Positions 7,797 through 18,257 are shown, numbered from the stretch's first letter. The stretch: 64,000 nt of DNA from Geodermatophilus marinus (GCF_003428645.1 NZ_QVQH01000006.1:1-64000); one strand, 5' to 3'. A program made the numbers and translations. The notes: generated from the sequence alone by a model not told the origin.

Positions 7797-8703
7797 TCGC
7801 CGTCCCCGCCCCCGGGGGCGCCCGCAGCTCGCGCACCGCCCCGAGCAGGCAGTCCACGAGCGGGTTCCGGTGGGGGTGCGGGACGACGAGGGCCACCGCC
7901 GTGGGCTCGACGTCGACGATCGGCGTGAACACCAGGTCGGCGCGCGGGTACACGTGCCGGACCGACTCCGCGGTGATGGCGACGACGTCGGAGACCGCGA
8001 CCGCCTCGAGCATCTCCTCGATGCCGTGCACCGTCGGGCCGAACCGGGCGCGCGAGCCGTCGGGGCCCGGGTCCACCGACCACCAGCGCACCCACTCGGG
8101 CGGTGCCGCGTCGGTCCACGGCTGGACCACCCCGGCCAGGTCGGCGATGCGCAGCGACGCGCGCCCGGCCAGCGGGTGCCCGGCGCGCACGACCGCGACC
8201 CGGGGCTCGGCCAACACCGGCTCGACGAGCACGCCGTCCGCGGCCGGCAGGGGTGGGCGGGCGAAGGCCGCGTCCACCCGGCCGCTGACCACCGCCGCCA
8301 CCTGGTCGCCCCAGCCGAGGGCGACCAGCTCGACCGATGTACCCGGGGCCCGCTCCGCCAGCCGGTCGAGGATCGGCCGGGTGAGCGGGCCGGCGACCCC
8401 GGTGAGGAACCCCACGCGCAGCACCGCCCGCCGGGCGCGGCGGTGCCGCCGGGTGACGGCGAGGGCGCGGTCCTGCACGGCCAGCAGCTCGCGGGCCAGC
8501 GGCAGGAACTCCTCGCCGGCCGCGGTGAGCCGGGCGCCGCGGTGGTCCCGCTCGAAGAGCACGCAGCCCAGCTGCTGCTCGAACCGGCGGATCTGCTGCG
8601 ACAGCGACGGGGTGGCCACGTGCAGGGCGGCGGCCGCGCGCCCGTAGGTGCCCGCGTCGGCGATCGCCACGACGTAGCGCACCAGCCGCAGGTCGACGTC
8701 CAC
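7768..8703 (-). CDS. LysR-family transcriptional regulator
   Basis: The 311-residue protein has the classic LysR N-terminal winged helix-turn-helix (DLRLVRYVVAIADAGTYGRAAAALHVATPSLSQQIRRFE, residues about 4-45) followed by a two-lobed substrate-binding effector domain to the C-terminus. LysR proteins act as tetramers and usually control adjacent genes. The GTG start at 8703 gives the expected N-terminus directly before the helix-turn-helix. It converges on the cupin gene and diverges from the carboxylate-amine ligase gene; its own target could be either, or the palindrome at 7161-7193. The effector is unknown. Confidence 0.88.
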   Translation of the reverse strand: MDVDLRLVRYVVAIADAGTYGRAAAALHVATPSLSQQIRRFEQQLGCVLFERDHRGARLTAAGEEFLPLARELLAVQDRALAVTRRHRRARRAVLRVGFLTGVAGPLTRPILDRLAERAPGTSVELVALGWGDQVAAVVSGRVDAAFARPPLPAADGVLVEPVLAEPRVAVVRAGHPLAGRASLRIADLAGVVQPWTDAAPPEWVRWWSVDPGPDGSRARFGPTVHGIEEMLEAVAVSDVVAITAESVRHVYPRADLVFTPIVDVEPTAVALVVPHPHRNPLVDCLLGAVRELRAPPGAGTAISPPPRPCA

Positions 8704-8790
8704 CCGGCCAGCATGCGGCGCGCGGCCCCGCCCGGGAAAGGTTCTCCCCGGGGCCCGGGACACGACCCGGCGGTCCCGGGCCGCCGAACC

Positions 8791-8796
8791 TAGACT
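8791..8796 (+). promoter_or_regulatory. -10 box TAGACT for leaderless carboxylate-amine ligase gene
   Basis: TAGACT ends 6 bases before the GTG at 8803, and no ribosome-binding sequence is present, suggesting a leaderless transcript. Confidence 0.6.
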
Positions 8797-8802
8797 CGTG
8801 GG

Positions 8803-10005
8803 GTGCAGATCCCCTTCCACTCCTCCGAACGCGCCAGCCTCGGCGTCGAGTGGGAGCTGCAGCTCGTCGACCGGGAGACCCGGGAGCTGACCGCCGGAGC
8901 GGTGGAGATCCTCCGCGAGATGACGCCGGAGGGGGCCGCGGAGCACCCCAAGGCCAAGCACGAGCTGCTGCAGTCGACCGTCGAGATCATCACCGGCATC
9001 TGCACCACCGTGGCCGAGGCCAAGGCCGACCTCGCGGGCACCCTCGCCGAGGTGTGCGCGGCGGCCGAGGCCCGCGGCCTCGGCGTGATGTGCGCCGGCA
9101 CCCACCCCCTCACCGACTGGCAGACCCAGCAGATCTCGCCCAAGGAGCGGTACCTGCAGCTGGTGGAGAAGATGCAGTGGCTCGCGCGGCGGCTGCAGAT
9201 CTTCGGGGTGCACGTGCACGTCGGCGTCCGGGCGCCGGAGAAGGCGATCCCGATCGTCAACGCGCTCACCCAGTTCGTGCCGCACTTCCTCGCCCTCTCG
9301 GCGTCCTCCCCGTACTGGGTGGGTGCCGACACCGGCCTGGCCAGCGCCCGGTCCAAGGTCTTCGAGGGGATGCCGACCGCCGGGCTGCCCTACCAGCTCT
9401 CCGGCTGGGACCGCTTCGAGAAGTACATGGACACCCTGATCAGCACGCACACCATCGAGAGCGTGCGCGAGGTGTGGTGGGACATCCGCCCGCACCCGGA
9501 CTTCGGCACCGTGGAGCTGCGCATCTGCGACGGGCTGCCGACCCTCGACGAGGTCGGTGCGGTCGCGGCGCTCTCCCAGTGCCTGGTCGAGCAGTTCGAC
9601 ACCCAGCTCGACCGCGGCTACACCCTGCCGACGCCGGCCGACTGGGTGCTGCGCGAGAACAAGTGGCGGGCGGCCCGCTACGGCCTGGACGCCGACATCG
9701 TCGTCGACGAGAAGGGCACCGTCCGCCCGGTCCGGCAGGCGATCTCCGACCTGGTCGAGGACCTCGCCCCCACCGCCCGCCGGCTGGGCTGCTCGGCCGA
9801 GCTGGCCGACGTGGAGCGCATCCTGGCCGTCGGCGCCTCCTACCAGCGGCAGCGGGCGGCGGCGGCCGCGGCCGGCGGCGACCTGCACGCCGTCGTGGAC
9901 AGCCTGCTGGCGGAGCTGCGGGGCGGCCTGCCGTCGGGGCCGGTCGCCGTCCCGTCCGGCCCGGTCAGCGGCACGGCCGGCTGCGCCGAGGGGCGAACGG
10001 CATGA
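8803..10005 (+). CDS. ybdK: carboxylate-amine ligase, glutamate-cysteine ligase type 2 (YbdK family)
   Basis: The 400-residue protein begins with FHSSERASLGVEWELQLVD, the conserved opening of the GCS2 family, and includes HPKAKHELLQSTVEIITG, FGVHVHVGV and VELRICD. E. coli YbdK has weak glutamate-cysteine ligase activity, joining a carboxylate to an amine with ATP; the physiological substrate of the actinobacterial proteins is not settled, and mycothiol rather than glutathione is expected in such organisms. The GTG start follows a TAGACT box by 6 bases. The 3' end runs into a threefold tandem duplication, and a co-transcribed M20 amidohydrolase follows, so ligase and hydrolase may act on related amide substrates. 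Confidence 0.85.
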   Translation: MQIPFHSSERASLGVEWELQLVDRETRELTAGAVEILREMTPEGAAEHPKAKHELLQSTVEIITGICTTVAEAKADLAGTLAEVCAAAEARGLGVMCAGTHPLTDWQTQQISPKERYLQLVEKMQWLARRLQIFGVHVHVGVRAPEKAIPIVNALTQFVPHFLALSASSPYWVGADTGLASARSKVFEGMPTAGLPYQLSGWDRFEKYMDTLISTHTIESVREVWWDIRPHPDFGTVELRICDGLPTLDEVGAVAALSQCLVEQFDTQLDRGYTLPTPADWVLRENKWRAARYGLDADIVVDEKGTVRPVRQAISDLVEDLAPTARRLGCSAELADVERILAVGASYQRQRAAAAAAGGDLHAVVDSLLAELRGGLPSGPVAVPSGPVSGTAGCAEGRTA

Positions 10006-10057
10006 GCGCCGGGGGGCGAACGGCATGACGGCCGGGGGGCAATGGGCATGACACCGG
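9990..10057 (+). repeat. 23-bp tandem triplication of the stop/start junction
   Basis: Three adjacent copies (9990-10012, 10013-10035, 10036-10057; the last 22 bp) share GGGGCGAACGGCATGA-like sequence. The first carries the ligase stop (TGA 10003-10005). Each copy has a G-rich ribosome-binding stretch followed by an ATG, and only the third ATG opens the amidohydrolase frame. Confidence 0.85.
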
Positions 10058-11295
10058 TCGTCGACAAGCTCGGCGCCGCGGTCGACGAGTGGGTCGGGGA
10101 ACGGCACGCGAAGCTGGTCACCGTCCGGCGGCACCTGCACGCGCACCCCGAGCTGGCCTTCGCGGAGTTCGAGACCACGTCCTTCCTCGAGCAGAAGCTG
10201 CGCGACGCCGGGCTCGCCCCGCGCCGGCTGCCCACCGGGACCGGCCTGGTGGTGGAGGTGGGGGACGGCGACCCGGTCGTCGTGCTCCGCGCCGACATCG
10301 ACGCGCTGCCCCTGGCCGATCTCAAGGACGTCCCGTACGCCTCGACCCGCGAGGGCATGTGCCACGCCTGCGGGCACGACGTGCACACCACCGTCGTCCT
10401 CGGGGCGCTCCTGGCCCTCGCCGCGCTGGACGACCTGCCGGGAACGGTGCGCTGCGTGTTCCAGCCGGCGGAGGAGACGGTGCCCGGCGGGGCGACCGAG
10501 GTGGTGGCCGCCGGCGTGCTCGACGGCGCCTCCCGCGCGTTCGCGCTGCACTGCGACCCGTCGATCCCGGTCGGCACCGTGGGGCTGCGGACCGGTGCGA
10601 TCACCGCCGCCTGCGACCGGATGGACGTCGTCCTCACCGGGCCCGGGGGGCACACCGCCCGACCGCAGCTCACCGTCGACCTCGTCGACGCCCTGGGGCG
10701 GCTGATCACCGACCTGCCGGCCCTGCTCTCCCGCCAGGTCGACCCGCGGGCGGGGATGTCCCTCGTGTGGGGGGCGGTCAGCGCCGGGGTGGCGGCCAAC
10801 GCCATCCCGCAGCGCGGCCAGCTCCGCGGCACCGTCCGCGTGCTGGACCGCAGCACCTGGCAGGACGCCGAGACGCTGCTGCGCGGTCTGGTCGAGCGGG
10901 TGGCGGCCACCACCGGCGCCCGGTGCGAGGTCGACTACGTGCGCGGCGTCCCCCCGGTGGTCAACGACCCGCGGTCGGTGGCGCTCATGCGGGCGGCCGC
11001 GCTGGAGACCGTCGGCAGCGAGTCGGTGCGGCTGTCCCCGCAGAGCATGGGCGGTGAGGACTTCGGCTGGTTCGCCGACGTCATGCCGATCTCCCTGGCC
11101 CGGCTGGGCACCAACGGCAAGGGCGCCCCGCTGGACCTGCACCGCGGCACCTTCGACGTCGACGAGCAGGCCATCTCCGTCGGCGTCCGGCTGCTGGCCC
11201 GGACCGCGCTGCACGCCCTCGCCGCCGACGCCGGTTCCCCGCCGCCCGGCCCCTCGCCGCACCCCGGGCGCACCGGGCGCCCCGGGCGGCGGTAG
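10048..11295 (+). CDS. M20-family amidohydrolase (hippurate hydrolase / AmiA-AmiB type)
   Basis: The protein of about 415 residues is a zinc-dependent M20D amidohydrolase. The metal cluster is seen in CHACGHDVHTT, the catalytic glutamate pair in QPAEETVPGG and the C-terminal ligand region in MGGEDFGW. Family members release amino acids from N-acyl or N-aryl amides. ATG 10048 is preferred because it corresponds to the ATGs of the two upstream repeat copies and has a GGGGGG stretch 8 bases upstream; ATG 10042, two codons earlier, is too close. It is probably co-transcribed with the ligase gene. M. tuberculosis has two such genes, amiA1 and amiB1, in the same neighbourhood of deoD and lpdA (from memory). 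Confidence 0.85.
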   Translation: MTPVVDKLGAAVDEWVGERHAKLVTVRRHLHAHPELAFAEFETTSFLEQKLRDAGLAPRRLPTGTGLVVEVGDGDPVVVLRADIDALPLADLKDVPYASTREGMCHACGHDVHTTVVLGALLALAALDDLPGTVRCVFQPAEETVPGGATEVVAAGVLDGASRAFALHCDPSIPVGTVGLRTGAITAACDRMDVVLTGPGGHTARPQLTVDLVDALGRLITDLPALLSRQVDPRAGMSLVWGAVSAGVAANAIPQRGQLRGTVRVLDRSTWQDAETLLRGLVERVAATTGARCEVDYVRGVPPVVNDPRSVALMRAAALETVGSESVRLSPQSMGGEDFGWFADVMPISLARLGTNGKGAPLDLHRGTFDVDEQAISVGVRLLARTALHALAADAGSPPPGPSPHPGRTGRPGRR

Positions 11296-11337
11296 ACACT
11301 CCGGGAAGACACCGCTGCCTCGCCCCGGGAGCCAACG

Positions 11338-13218
11338 ATGACGAGCCCGCCCGAGACGGCCGGTCCCGGCGACGCCGAGGTGCCGGCCGAGCACGAGATC
11401 CCCGACGAGCTGCGGCTGGCCGACGGGTTCCCGGCCGCCACCCGCGACCGGTGGCGGGAGCTGGTGGCCGGCGTGCTGCGCAAGGCGGGTCGCGACGAGC
11501 TGCCCGACCCGGTGGAGGACGCGCTGCGGCGCACCGTGGCCACCGGTGTGAGCGTGGGCCCGCTCTACACCGCCGAGGACGCCGGTGACCTGCCGACCGC
11601 CGCCGGCGTGCCGGGCCTGGCGCCCTTCGTCCGCGGTGCCCGCCCGGGCACGGCGGACGGCGGCGTGCCCGCCGGCTGGGACGTCCGGCAGCGGCACGCC
11701 CACCCGGACGTGGCGGTCACGCGGGAGGCGGTGCACGCCGACCTGGAGAACGGCGTCACCTCGCTGTGGCTGGTGCTGGGCGAGGGCGCCGTCCCGGTCG
11801 GGGCGCTGCGGGACGTGCTCGACGGGGTGTACCTCGACCTGGCCCCCGTCGGCGTCTCCGGCGGGGTGCCGGCGGCCGAGGCGCTGCTGGCCCTGGTCGA
11901 GGGGCGCACCGACCTGGCGCCGGGCGGCTCGCTGGGGCTGGACCCGCTGGGCGAGCGGGCCGCGTCGGGCCAGGAGCGGGACCTCACCGGCCTGGCCGGC
12001 CTCGCCCGCCGCGCTCCCGCGGGCTGGCGGACCGTCGTCGTCGACGCGACCGTGTACGCCGACGCCGGGGCCTCGGCGGTGGAGGAGCTGGGCTGCTCGC
12101 TGGCCGCGGGCGTGGCCTACCTGCGGGCGCTGACCGACGGCGGCCTGGGCGTGGACGAGGCCTTCGCCGCGCTGGAGTTCCGGTACGCGGCCACCGCCGA
12201 CCAGTTCACCACGATCGCCGCGCTGCGCGCCGCCCGCCGGCTGTGGGACCGGGTGGGGGAGGCCAGCGGCGCCTCCCCGCAGGCGCGGGCGCAGCGGCAG
12301 CACGCGGTCACCTCCTCGGTGATGACCACCCGGCGCGACCCGTGGGTGAACATGCTGCGCACGACGGTGGCCTGCTTCGCCGCCGGGGTGGGGGGTGCCG
12401 GCGTGGTCACCGTGCAGCCCTTCGACGCCGCGCTCGGCCTGCCCGACGCCTTCTCCCGCCGGATCGCCCGCAACACGCAGAGCCTGCTGGTGGAGGAGGG
12501 CTCGCTGGCCCGGGTGCTCGACCCGGCCGGGGGCTCCTGGTACGTCGAGCGGCTCACCGAGGACCTCGCCCGGGCCGCGTGGGCGTGGTTCACCGAGATC
12601 GAGCGGGCCGGCGGGCTGGCCGCGGCGCTGGGCTCCGGGCTGGTGGGCGACCGGATCGCCGCGGCCTGGGCGGCGCGGGCGAGCCGGCTGGCCCGGCGCG
12701 CCGACGCGATCACCGGGGTCAGCGAGTTCCCGAACCTCGCCGAGACGCTGCCGCAGCGCACGCCGGCGGCCGACCTGCGCCCCTCCGGGGGGCTGCCGCG
12801 GGTGCGCGCCGCGCAGGCCTTCGAGGAGCTGCGCGACGCCGCCGATTCCGCCGCGTCGGCGGGCACGCGGCCCGCGGTCTACCTGGCGACCCTCGGGCCC
12901 GCAGCCAGGCACACCGCCCGGGCCACGTTCGCGGCGAACCTGTTCCAGGCCGGCGGCCTGGCCACCCCGGCCGGCGACGGGGCGGGCGGGCTGGCCGGGG
13001 CCGGGACGGCGGTGGCCTGCATCTGCGGCACCGACGCCGACTACGCCGAGTCCGCCGCCGGGCTGGCCGGCCAGCTGCGGGCCGCCGGCGCGACCTCGGT
13101 CTGGCTGGCCGGCAGGCCCGGCCTCGCCGTCGACGGCGTCGACGGGTACGCCTACGCCGGGTGCGACGCCCTGGACGTGCTCCGCACCGTGCACGAGCAG
13201 CTGGGAGTGAGCCGATGA
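11338..13218 (+). CDS. mutA: methylmalonyl-CoA mutase small (beta) subunit
   Basis: The 626-residue protein aligns by recognisable segments with the MutA subunit of actinobacterial heterodimeric methylmalonyl-CoA mutase: the TIM-barrel stretch [32 protein letters not shown] and [12 protein letters not shown]. Its C-terminal cobalamin-domain fold lacks the DxHxxG motif, as expected for the non-catalytic subunit that pairs with MutB in the cytoplasm. GGGAG lies 6 bases before the ATG. The TGA overlaps the mutB ATG by 4 bp, giving tight coupling for 1:1 assembly. Confidence 0.95.
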   Translation: MTSPPETAGPGDAEVPAEHEIPDELRLADGFPAATRDRWRELVAGVLRKAGRDELPDPVEDALRRTVATGVSVGPLYTAEDAGDLPTAAGVPGLAPFVRGARPGTADGGVPAGWDVRQRHAHPDVAVTREAVHADLENGVTSLWLVLGEGAVPVGALRDVLDGVYLDLAPVGVSGGVPAAEALLALVEGRTDLAPGGSLGLDPLGERAASGQERDLTGLAGLARRAPAGWRTVVVDATVYADAGASAVEELGCSLAAGVAYLRALTDGGLGVDEAFAALEFRYAATADQFTTIAALRAARRLWDRVGEASGASPQARAQRQHAVTSSVMTTRRDPWVNMLRTTVACFAAGVGGAGVVTVQPFDAALGLPDAFSRRIARNTQSLLVEEGSLARVLDPAGGSWYVERLTEDLARAAWAWFTEIERAGGLAAALGSGLVGDRIAAAWAARASRLARRADAITGVSEFPNLAETLPQRTPAADLRPSGGLPRVRAAQAFEELRDAADSAASAGTRPAVYLATLGPAARHTARATFAANLFQAGGLATPAGDGAGGLAGAGTAVACICGTDADYAESAAGLAGQLRAAGATSVWLAGRPGLAVDGVDGYAYAGCDALDVLRTVHEQLGVSR

Positions 13219-15425
13219 GCAGCATCCCCGACTTCGGGAACCTCGAGCTGGGCCGGCCGTCTGCCGGGGCGGCGGGCGAGGACTGGGCGAAGGCGTTCGA
13301 GGCGGCGACCGGCCGGAGCGCGGCCGAGGCGGCCTGGGAGACCCCCGAGGGCATCGTCGTCCCGCCGCTGTTCACCCCCGCCGACCTCGACGGGCTGGAC
13401 TTCCTCGGCACCTACCCGGGCCTCGCGCCGTTCCTGCGCGGGCCCTACCCGACGATGTACACGACCCAGCCGTGGACGGTCCGGCAGTACGCCGGGTTCT
13501 CCACCGCCGCTGCGTCCAACGCCTTCTACCGGCGCAACCTGGCCGCCGGGCAGAAGGGCCTGTCGATCGCCTTCGACCTGCCCACCCACCGCGGGTACGA
13601 CTCCGACCACCCGCGCGTGGTGGGCGACGTCGGCATGGCCGGCGTGGCGATCGACTCGATCCTGGACATGCGCCAGCTCTTCGACGGCATCCCGCTGGAC
13701 CGGATGACCGTGTCGATGACCATGAACGGCGCCGTCCTGCCGGTGATGGCGCTCTACGTGCTGGCCGCCGAGGAGCAGGGCGTCGCGCCCGAGCAGCTGG
13801 CCGGGACCATCCAGAACGACATCCTCAAGGAGTTCATGGTCCGCAACACCTACATCTACCCGCCGAAGCCGTCGATGCAGATCGTCAGCGACATCTTCGC
13901 GTTCACCTCGCAGCGGATGCCGCGGTTCAACTCGATCTCCATCTCCGGCTACCACATCCAGGAGGCCGGGGCGACCGCCGACCTGGAGCTGGCCTACACG
14001 CTGGCCGACGGGGTGGAGTACGTGCGCGCGGGCAAGGCCGCCGGGCTGGACGTCGACGCGTTCGCCCCGCGGCTGAGCTTCTTCTGGGCCATCGGCATGA
14101 ACTTCTTCATGGAGGTCGCCAAGCTGCGCGCCGCCCGCCTGCTGTGGGCCCGGCTCATGCGGGAGGCCGGCGCCATCGACCCGAAGTCGATGTCGCTGCG
14201 CACCCACTCGCAGACCTCCGGCTGGTCGCTCACGGCGCAGGACGTCTACAACAACGTCGTCCGCACCTGCCTGGAGGCGATGGCCGCCACCCAGGGGCAC
14301 ACCCAGTCGCTGCACACCAACGCCCTCGACGAGGCGCTCGCGCTGCCCACCGACTTCTCCGCGCGGATCGCCCGCAACACCCAGCTGCTGCTGCAGCAGG
14401 AGTCGGGCACCACGCGGGTCATCGACCCGTGGGGCGGGTCGGCCTACGTGGAGAAGCTGACCTACGACCTGGCCCGCCGGGCGTGGGCGCACATCGAGGA
14501 GGTCGCCGAGCACGGCGGCATGGCCCAGGCGATCGACGACGGCATCCCCAAGCTGCGCATCGAGGAGGCCGCCGCCCGCACCCAGGCCCGCATCGACTCC
14601 GGCCGCCAGCCGGTGATCGGGGTCAACAAGTACCGGGTGGACGCCGACGAGGCCATCGAGGTGCTCCGCGTCGACAACGCCCAGGTGCTCGCCGAGCAGC
14701 GGGCCAAGCTGGAGCAGCTGCGCGCCGCCCGGGACGGCGCGGCCGTCCGCGAGGCCCTGGACCGGCTCACCGACGCCGCGCGGGCCGCCGCCGAGGGGCG
14801 CCGCGGCAACGACCTGGAGGCCAACCTGCTGAAGCTGGCCGTCGACGCCGCCCGGGCCCAGGCCACCGTCGGGGAGATCTCCGACGCGCTGGAGGCCGTC
14901 TACGGGCGGCACGCCGGCCAGGTGCGCACCATCTCCGGGGTGTACCGCGACGAGGCCGGCGGCGCGGGACCGGTCGAGGAGACCCGCCGCCTGGCCGAGG
15001 CGTTCGAGGAGGCCGAGGGACGGCGCCCCCGCATCCTGGTGGCCAAGATGGGCCAGGACGGCCACGACCGCGGCCAGAAGGTCATCGCCACCGCCTTCGC
15101 CGACCTCGGCTTCGACGTCGACGTCGGCCCGCTGTTCCAGACCCCGGAGGAGGTCGCCCGGCAGGCGGTCGAGGCCGACGTGCATGTCGTCGGCGTCTCC
15201 TCGCTGGCCGCCGGCCACCTCACCCTGGTGCCGGCGCTCAAGCAGGCGCTGGCCGGCTCCGGCGCCGACGACGTGCTCGTCGTGGTCGGCGGCGTCATCC
15301 CGCCCGACGACGTCCCCACGCTGCGCGAGATGGGCGCGGCCGCGGTCTTCCCGCCCGGCACCGTCATCGCCGAGGCCGCCCAGGAGCTGCTGCGCACCCT
15401 GTCGTCCGGCCTCGGCCACGCGTGA
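13215..15425 (+). CDS. mutB: methylmalonyl-CoA mutase large (alpha) subunit
   Basis: The 736-residue catalytic subunit converts (R)-methylmalonyl-CoA to succinyl-CoA using adenosylcobalamin. The N-terminal TIM barrel contains [14 protein letters not shown] and [12 protein letters not shown], and the C-terminal cobalamin domain has the base-off motif GQDGHDRG with the lower-ligand His617. Length is normal for the family. It starts inside the mutA stop (ATGA) and ends in a GTGA overlap with meaB. Together with the acyl-CoA carboxylase genes 12 kb downstream it supports the propionate to succinate route; no epimerase gene is visible here. Confidence 0.97.
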   Translation: MSSIPDFGNLELGRPSAGAAGEDWAKAFEAATGRSAAEAAWETPEGIVVPPLFTPADLDGLDFLGTYPGLAPFLRGPYPTMYTTQPWTVRQYAGFSTAAASNAFYRRNLAAGQKGLSIAFDLPTHRGYDSDHPRVVGDVGMAGVAIDSILDMRQLFDGIPLDRMTVSMTMNGAVLPVMALYVLAAEEQGVAPEQLAGTIQNDILKEFMVRNTYIYPPKPSMQIVSDIFAFTSQRMPRFNSISISGYHIQEAGATADLELAYTLADGVEYVRAGKAAGLDVDAFAPRLSFFWAIGMNFFMEVAKLRAARLLWARLMREAGAIDPKSMSLRTHSQTSGWSLTAQDVYNNVVRTCLEAMAATQGHTQSLHTNALDEALALPTDFSARIARNTQLLLQQESGTTRVIDPWGGSAYVEKLTYDLARRAWAHIEEVAEHGGMAQAIDDGIPKLRIEEAAARTQARIDSGRQPVIGVNKYRVDADEAIEVLRVDNAQVLAEQRAKLEQLRAARDGAAVREALDRLTDAARAAAEGRRGNDLEANLLKLAVDAARAQATVGEISDALEAVYGRHAGQVRTISGVYRDEAGGAGPVEETRRLAEAFEEAEGRRPRILVAKMGQDGHDRGQKVIATAFADLGFDVDVGPLFQTPEEVARQAVEADVHVVGVSSLAAGHLTLVPALKQALAGSGADDVLVVVGGVIPPDDVPTLREMGAAAVFPPGTVIAEAAQELLRTLSSGLGHA

Positions 15426-16435
15426 GCCGTCCCGTCGACCTCCCGGCGCTGGCCGAGGGGGTGGTGGCCGGCGAGCGGCGCGCGGTCTCGCGCGCCATCA
15501 CGCTGGTCGAGTCCCGGCGCGCCGACCACCGGGAGCGGGCGCAGGAGCTGCTCGTCGAGCTGCTGCCGCACACCGGGGGAGCGCGCCGGGTCGGCATCAG
15601 CGGCGTCCCCGGCGTCGGCAAGTCGACGTTCATCGACACGCTCGGGGTCACCCTCACCGGGCAGGGGCACCGGGTCGCGGTGCTCGCCGTCGACCCGTCG
15701 TCGGCCCGCTCCGGCGGGTCCATCCTCGGGGACAAGACCCGCATGAGCCGCCTGGCGGTCGACCCCGCGGCCTTCATCCGGCCCGCCCCGACCGCGGGCA
15801 CCCTCGGCGGCGTGGCCCAGGCGACGCGGGAGTCGATGGTGGTGGTCGAGGCCGCCGGCCACGACGTCGTCCTGGTGGAGACCGTCGGCGTCGGGCAGTC
15901 GGAGACCGCCGTCGCCGAGATGGTCGACTCCTTCCTGTTCCTCACGCTGGCCCGCACCGGTGACCAGCTGCAGGGCATCAAGCGGGGCATCCTCGAGCTG
16001 GCCGACGTCATCGCGGTGAACAAGGCCGACGGTCCGGCCGCGACCGACGCCCGCAAGGCCGCCCGCGAGCTGGCCGGCGCCATCCGGATGCTGCGCGGCC
16101 ACGACGAGAACTGGGACGTGCCGGTGCTGACCTGCTCCGGGCTCTCCGGCGCGGGGCTCGACGAGGTGTGGGCGAAGCTCGTCGAGCACCAGGAGCGGTC
16201 CCGGGCCTCCGGGGCGTTCGCGGAGCGGCGGCGGGCCCAGCAGGTGCGCTGGACCTGGCAGCTGGTCCGCGACGGCCTCGAGCACCGGCTGCGGTCGCAC
16301 CCCGGCGTCCGGTCGGCCGCGCCGGAGCTGGAGAAGGCGGTGCTGGCCGGGGAGCTCACCCCCGCGCTGGCGGCCCGGCAGCTGCTGGAGACCTTCCTCG
16401 CCGCGCCGGAGGGCCCGCCTCTGCCGCGATCTTGA
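15422..16435 (+). CDS. meaB: MeaB/ArgK-type GTPase chaperone of methylmalonyl-CoA mutase
   Basis: The 337-residue G3E-family GTPase has a P-loop GVPGVGKST at residues 61-69, switch segments ILGDKTRM and ETVGVGQSE, and the base-recognition motif NKAD. MeaB binds the mutase, gates adenosylcobalamin loading and protects against inactivation. The GTG start overlaps the mutB stop by 4 bp. The last two codons and stop (Arg-Ser-TGA) lie inside a 66-bp dispersed repeat starting at 16428, so the natural C-terminus has probably been reshaped by that element. Confidence 0.95.
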   Translation: MSRPVDLPALAEGVVAGERRAVSRAITLVESRRADHRERAQELLVELLPHTGGARRVGISGVPGVGKSTFIDTLGVTLTGQGHRVAVLAVDPSSARSGGSILGDKTRMSRLAVDPAAFIRPAPTAGTLGGVAQATRESMVVVEAAGHDVVLVETVGVGQSETAVAEMVDSFLFLTLARTGDQLQGIKRGILELADVIAVNKADGPAATDARKAARELAGAIRMLRGHDENWDVPVLTCSGLSGAGLDEVWAKLVEHQERSRASGAFAERRRAQQVRWTWQLVRDGLEHRLRSHPGVRSAAPELEKAVLAGELTPALAARQLLETFLAAPEGPPLPRS

Positions 16436-16493
16436 AGTCCGGGAGGCGACGCACCGGTCCGGCCCGGGGTGTCGCCTCCCGGACTCCATGATC
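16428..16493. repeat. 66-bp imperfect palindromic repeat, copy 1
   Basis: It runs from GATC to GATC. The left arm GATCTTGAAGTCCGGGAGGC pairs with the right arm with only two or three mismatches across 23 bp, leaving a loop of about 20 bp. Two further copies of exactly 66 bp lie at 18258 and 19310. It contains the meaB stop codon and could also serve as its terminator. Similarity to copy 2 continues about 20 bp beyond the right end (CGCGGCGTCC). Confidence 0.85.
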
Positions 16494-16655
16494 GCCGCGG
16501 CGTCCGCAGGACCAGGGGCGGCGCCACCGCCGCCGGGGGACCCTGGTCGCGCCGGACCAACAGCCCTGGCCTGGGCTCCTGCCGGTCGGTGACCATGGCG
16601 GCACGGGCGGACACGGGGCACCCCGCGGCCGGCGCCCGTGGGGGAGATGGCCGCC

Positions 16656-18218
16656 ATGCCGGCTCGCGCGCGCACCCGGCCGTTCCTGCTCGTCGCCGTC
16701 CTCGCGGCCGCCCTCCTGGCCGCGCCGCCCGCGCGGGCCGTGGTGTGCACGGAGACCGACCCGATCGCCCGGCTCTACTGCGAACTCGGGGGGACGGCGT
16801 CGATCCTGGGGACGCCCGTGGGCACCCCGTACGCCGTGGCCGGTGGGCGGGCCCAGGAGTACACCGCCGGCACCGTCTACTGGTCGGCGGCGACCGGGGC
16901 GCACGAGGTCCACGGCTGGGTCCGGGACACCTACCGCCGGCTCGGGGGGCCGACGGGCTTCCTGGGCTTCCCGGTCACCGACGAGCAGGCGGCGGCGGAC
17001 GGGGTCGGGGCGTTCAGCCACTTCCAGGGCGGGTCGGTCTACTCGACGCCGGGCACCGGGGCGCACGAGGTGCACGGCTGGATCCGGGACCGGTGGACCG
17101 GGCTGGGCGGGGCGCGCGGGTTCCTGGGGTACCCGCTGACCGACGAGCGGCCGACCGCCGACCTGATCGGTGCCTACAGCCACTTCCAGGGCGGCTCGGT
17201 GTACTCCTCGCCGGGCACCGGGGCGCACGAGATGCACGGCGCGATCCGCGAGCGCTGGGCCGCGCAGGGCTGGGAGGGCGGCCCGCTCGGGTACCCGATC
17301 ACCGACGAGTACCCGGTCACCGGCGGCCGGCAGAGCGACTTCCAGTACGGCTTCCTCCGCTGGACCGCGGCCACCGGTGCCGTGCGCACCGCGCTGCTCG
17401 CGCCCTACGAGCACGCGGGCACCTGGGTCACCCGGTTCCGGTTCAGCCGCGAGTACGGCGGGGCCACCCCGGCCGTCCCGCCGTCCGCGGTCGACGCCAT
17501 GGCCGACGCCGGGGTGCGCACGCTCTACCTGCAGGCGGCCGCCGACGACCCCGCCCACCCGGAACTGCTCAGCCCGGACCTGCTCGGGCAGTTCCTCACC
17601 CGGGCGCACGCCCGCGGTCTCCGGGTCGTCGCCTGGTACCTGCCGCACTTCACCGACGTCGCCGCGGACCTGCGCCGGCTGCGGGCGATGGCCGACTTCC
17701 GGGCGTCCGGGCAAGCCTTCGACGCCATCGCCGTCGACATCGAGGACCGGACCGTGGCCGACGTCCCCACCCGCAACGCCCGGCTGGTGGACCTCTCCGC
17801 GCGGCTGGCCGCGGCCCTGCCCGACGTGACGCTCGGCGCCATCGTGCTGCCCCCGGTGGTCACCGACGTGCTCAGCCCCGCCTACTGGCCGGACTTCCCG
17901 TGGCGGCAGATCAGCGGGTACTACCAGGTCTGGCTGCCGATGGCCTACTGGACCAACCGCACCGCCGAGTCGGGGTGGCGCGACCCGTACCGGTACACCG
18001 CCGAGAACGTCGCCCGCGTGCGGGCCAACCTGGGCGAACCCTGCGCGGCCGTGGCGGTGATCGGGGGCTACGGGAGCACGGTGAGCGCCGCGGACCACCA
18101 GCAGATGGCCCGGGCCGCCGCGGACCTGGGCGCCATCGGCGTCTCCGTCTTCGACTGGACGACGACGCCCGCGGCCTCGTGGCCTCCGCTGCGCGGCTAC
18201 GACGTCCGCGGCTGCTGA
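16656..18218 (+). CDS. secreted LGFP-repeat protein with C-terminal TIM-barrel hydrolase-like domain
   Basis: The 520-residue product opens with a signal peptide (RTRPFLLVAVLAAALLAAPP, then ARA cleavage). Residues about 30-245 hold four LGFP-type repeats, with cores such as LGFPVTDE, LGYPLTDE and LGYPITDE and intervening HFQGGSVY. LGFP repeats are linked to cell-wall attachment in actinobacteria. Residues 260-520 show alternating strand/helix segments (VRTLYLQ, LRVVAWYLP, FDAIAVDIED, QVWLPMAYW, VSVFDW) typical of a glycoside-hydrolase-like barrel; a DUF4015-like hydrolase is possible but unproven. ATG 16656 is chosen because GGGGAG lies 9 bases upstream; GTG 16638 is an alternative. It is flanked on both sides by 66-bp repeats. 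Confidence 0.7.
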   Translation: MPARARTRPFLLVAVLAAALLAAPPARAVVCTETDPIARLYCELGGTASILGTPVGTPYAVAGGRAQEYTAGTVYWSAATGAHEVHGWVRDTYRRLGGPTGFLGFPVTDEQAAADGVGAFSHFQGGSVYSTPGTGAHEVHGWIRDRWTGLGGARGFLGYPLTDERPTADLIGAYSHFQGGSVYSSPGTGAHEMHGAIRERWAAQGWEGGPLGYPITDEYPVTGGRQSDFQYGFLRWTAATGAVRTALLAPYEHAGTWVTRFRFSREYGGATPAVPPSAVDAMADAGVRTLYLQAAADDPAHPELLSPDLLGQFLTRAHARGLRVVAWYLPHFTDVAADLRRLRAMADFRASGQAFDAIAVDIEDRTVADVPTRNARLVDLSARLAAALPDVTLGAIVLPPVVTDVLSPAYWPDFPWRQISGYYQVWLPMAYWTNRTAESGWRDPYRYTAENVARVRANLGEPCAAVAVIGGYGSTVSAADHQQMARAAADLGAIGVSVFDWTTTPAASWPPLRGYDVRGC

Positions 18219-18257
18219 TCGCACCGGCCCGGACCGGCCGCGATCCGGGCCGGCCGC

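Noticed and set aside
11296-11337. Cobalamin riboswitch upstream of mutA
   Set aside because: The gap is only 42 bp and contains just a ribosome-binding sequence.
8850-15425. Long alternative frames across the ligase and mutase genes
   Set aside because: Third-position GC and recognisable domains support only one frame per region; the others are composition artefacts.
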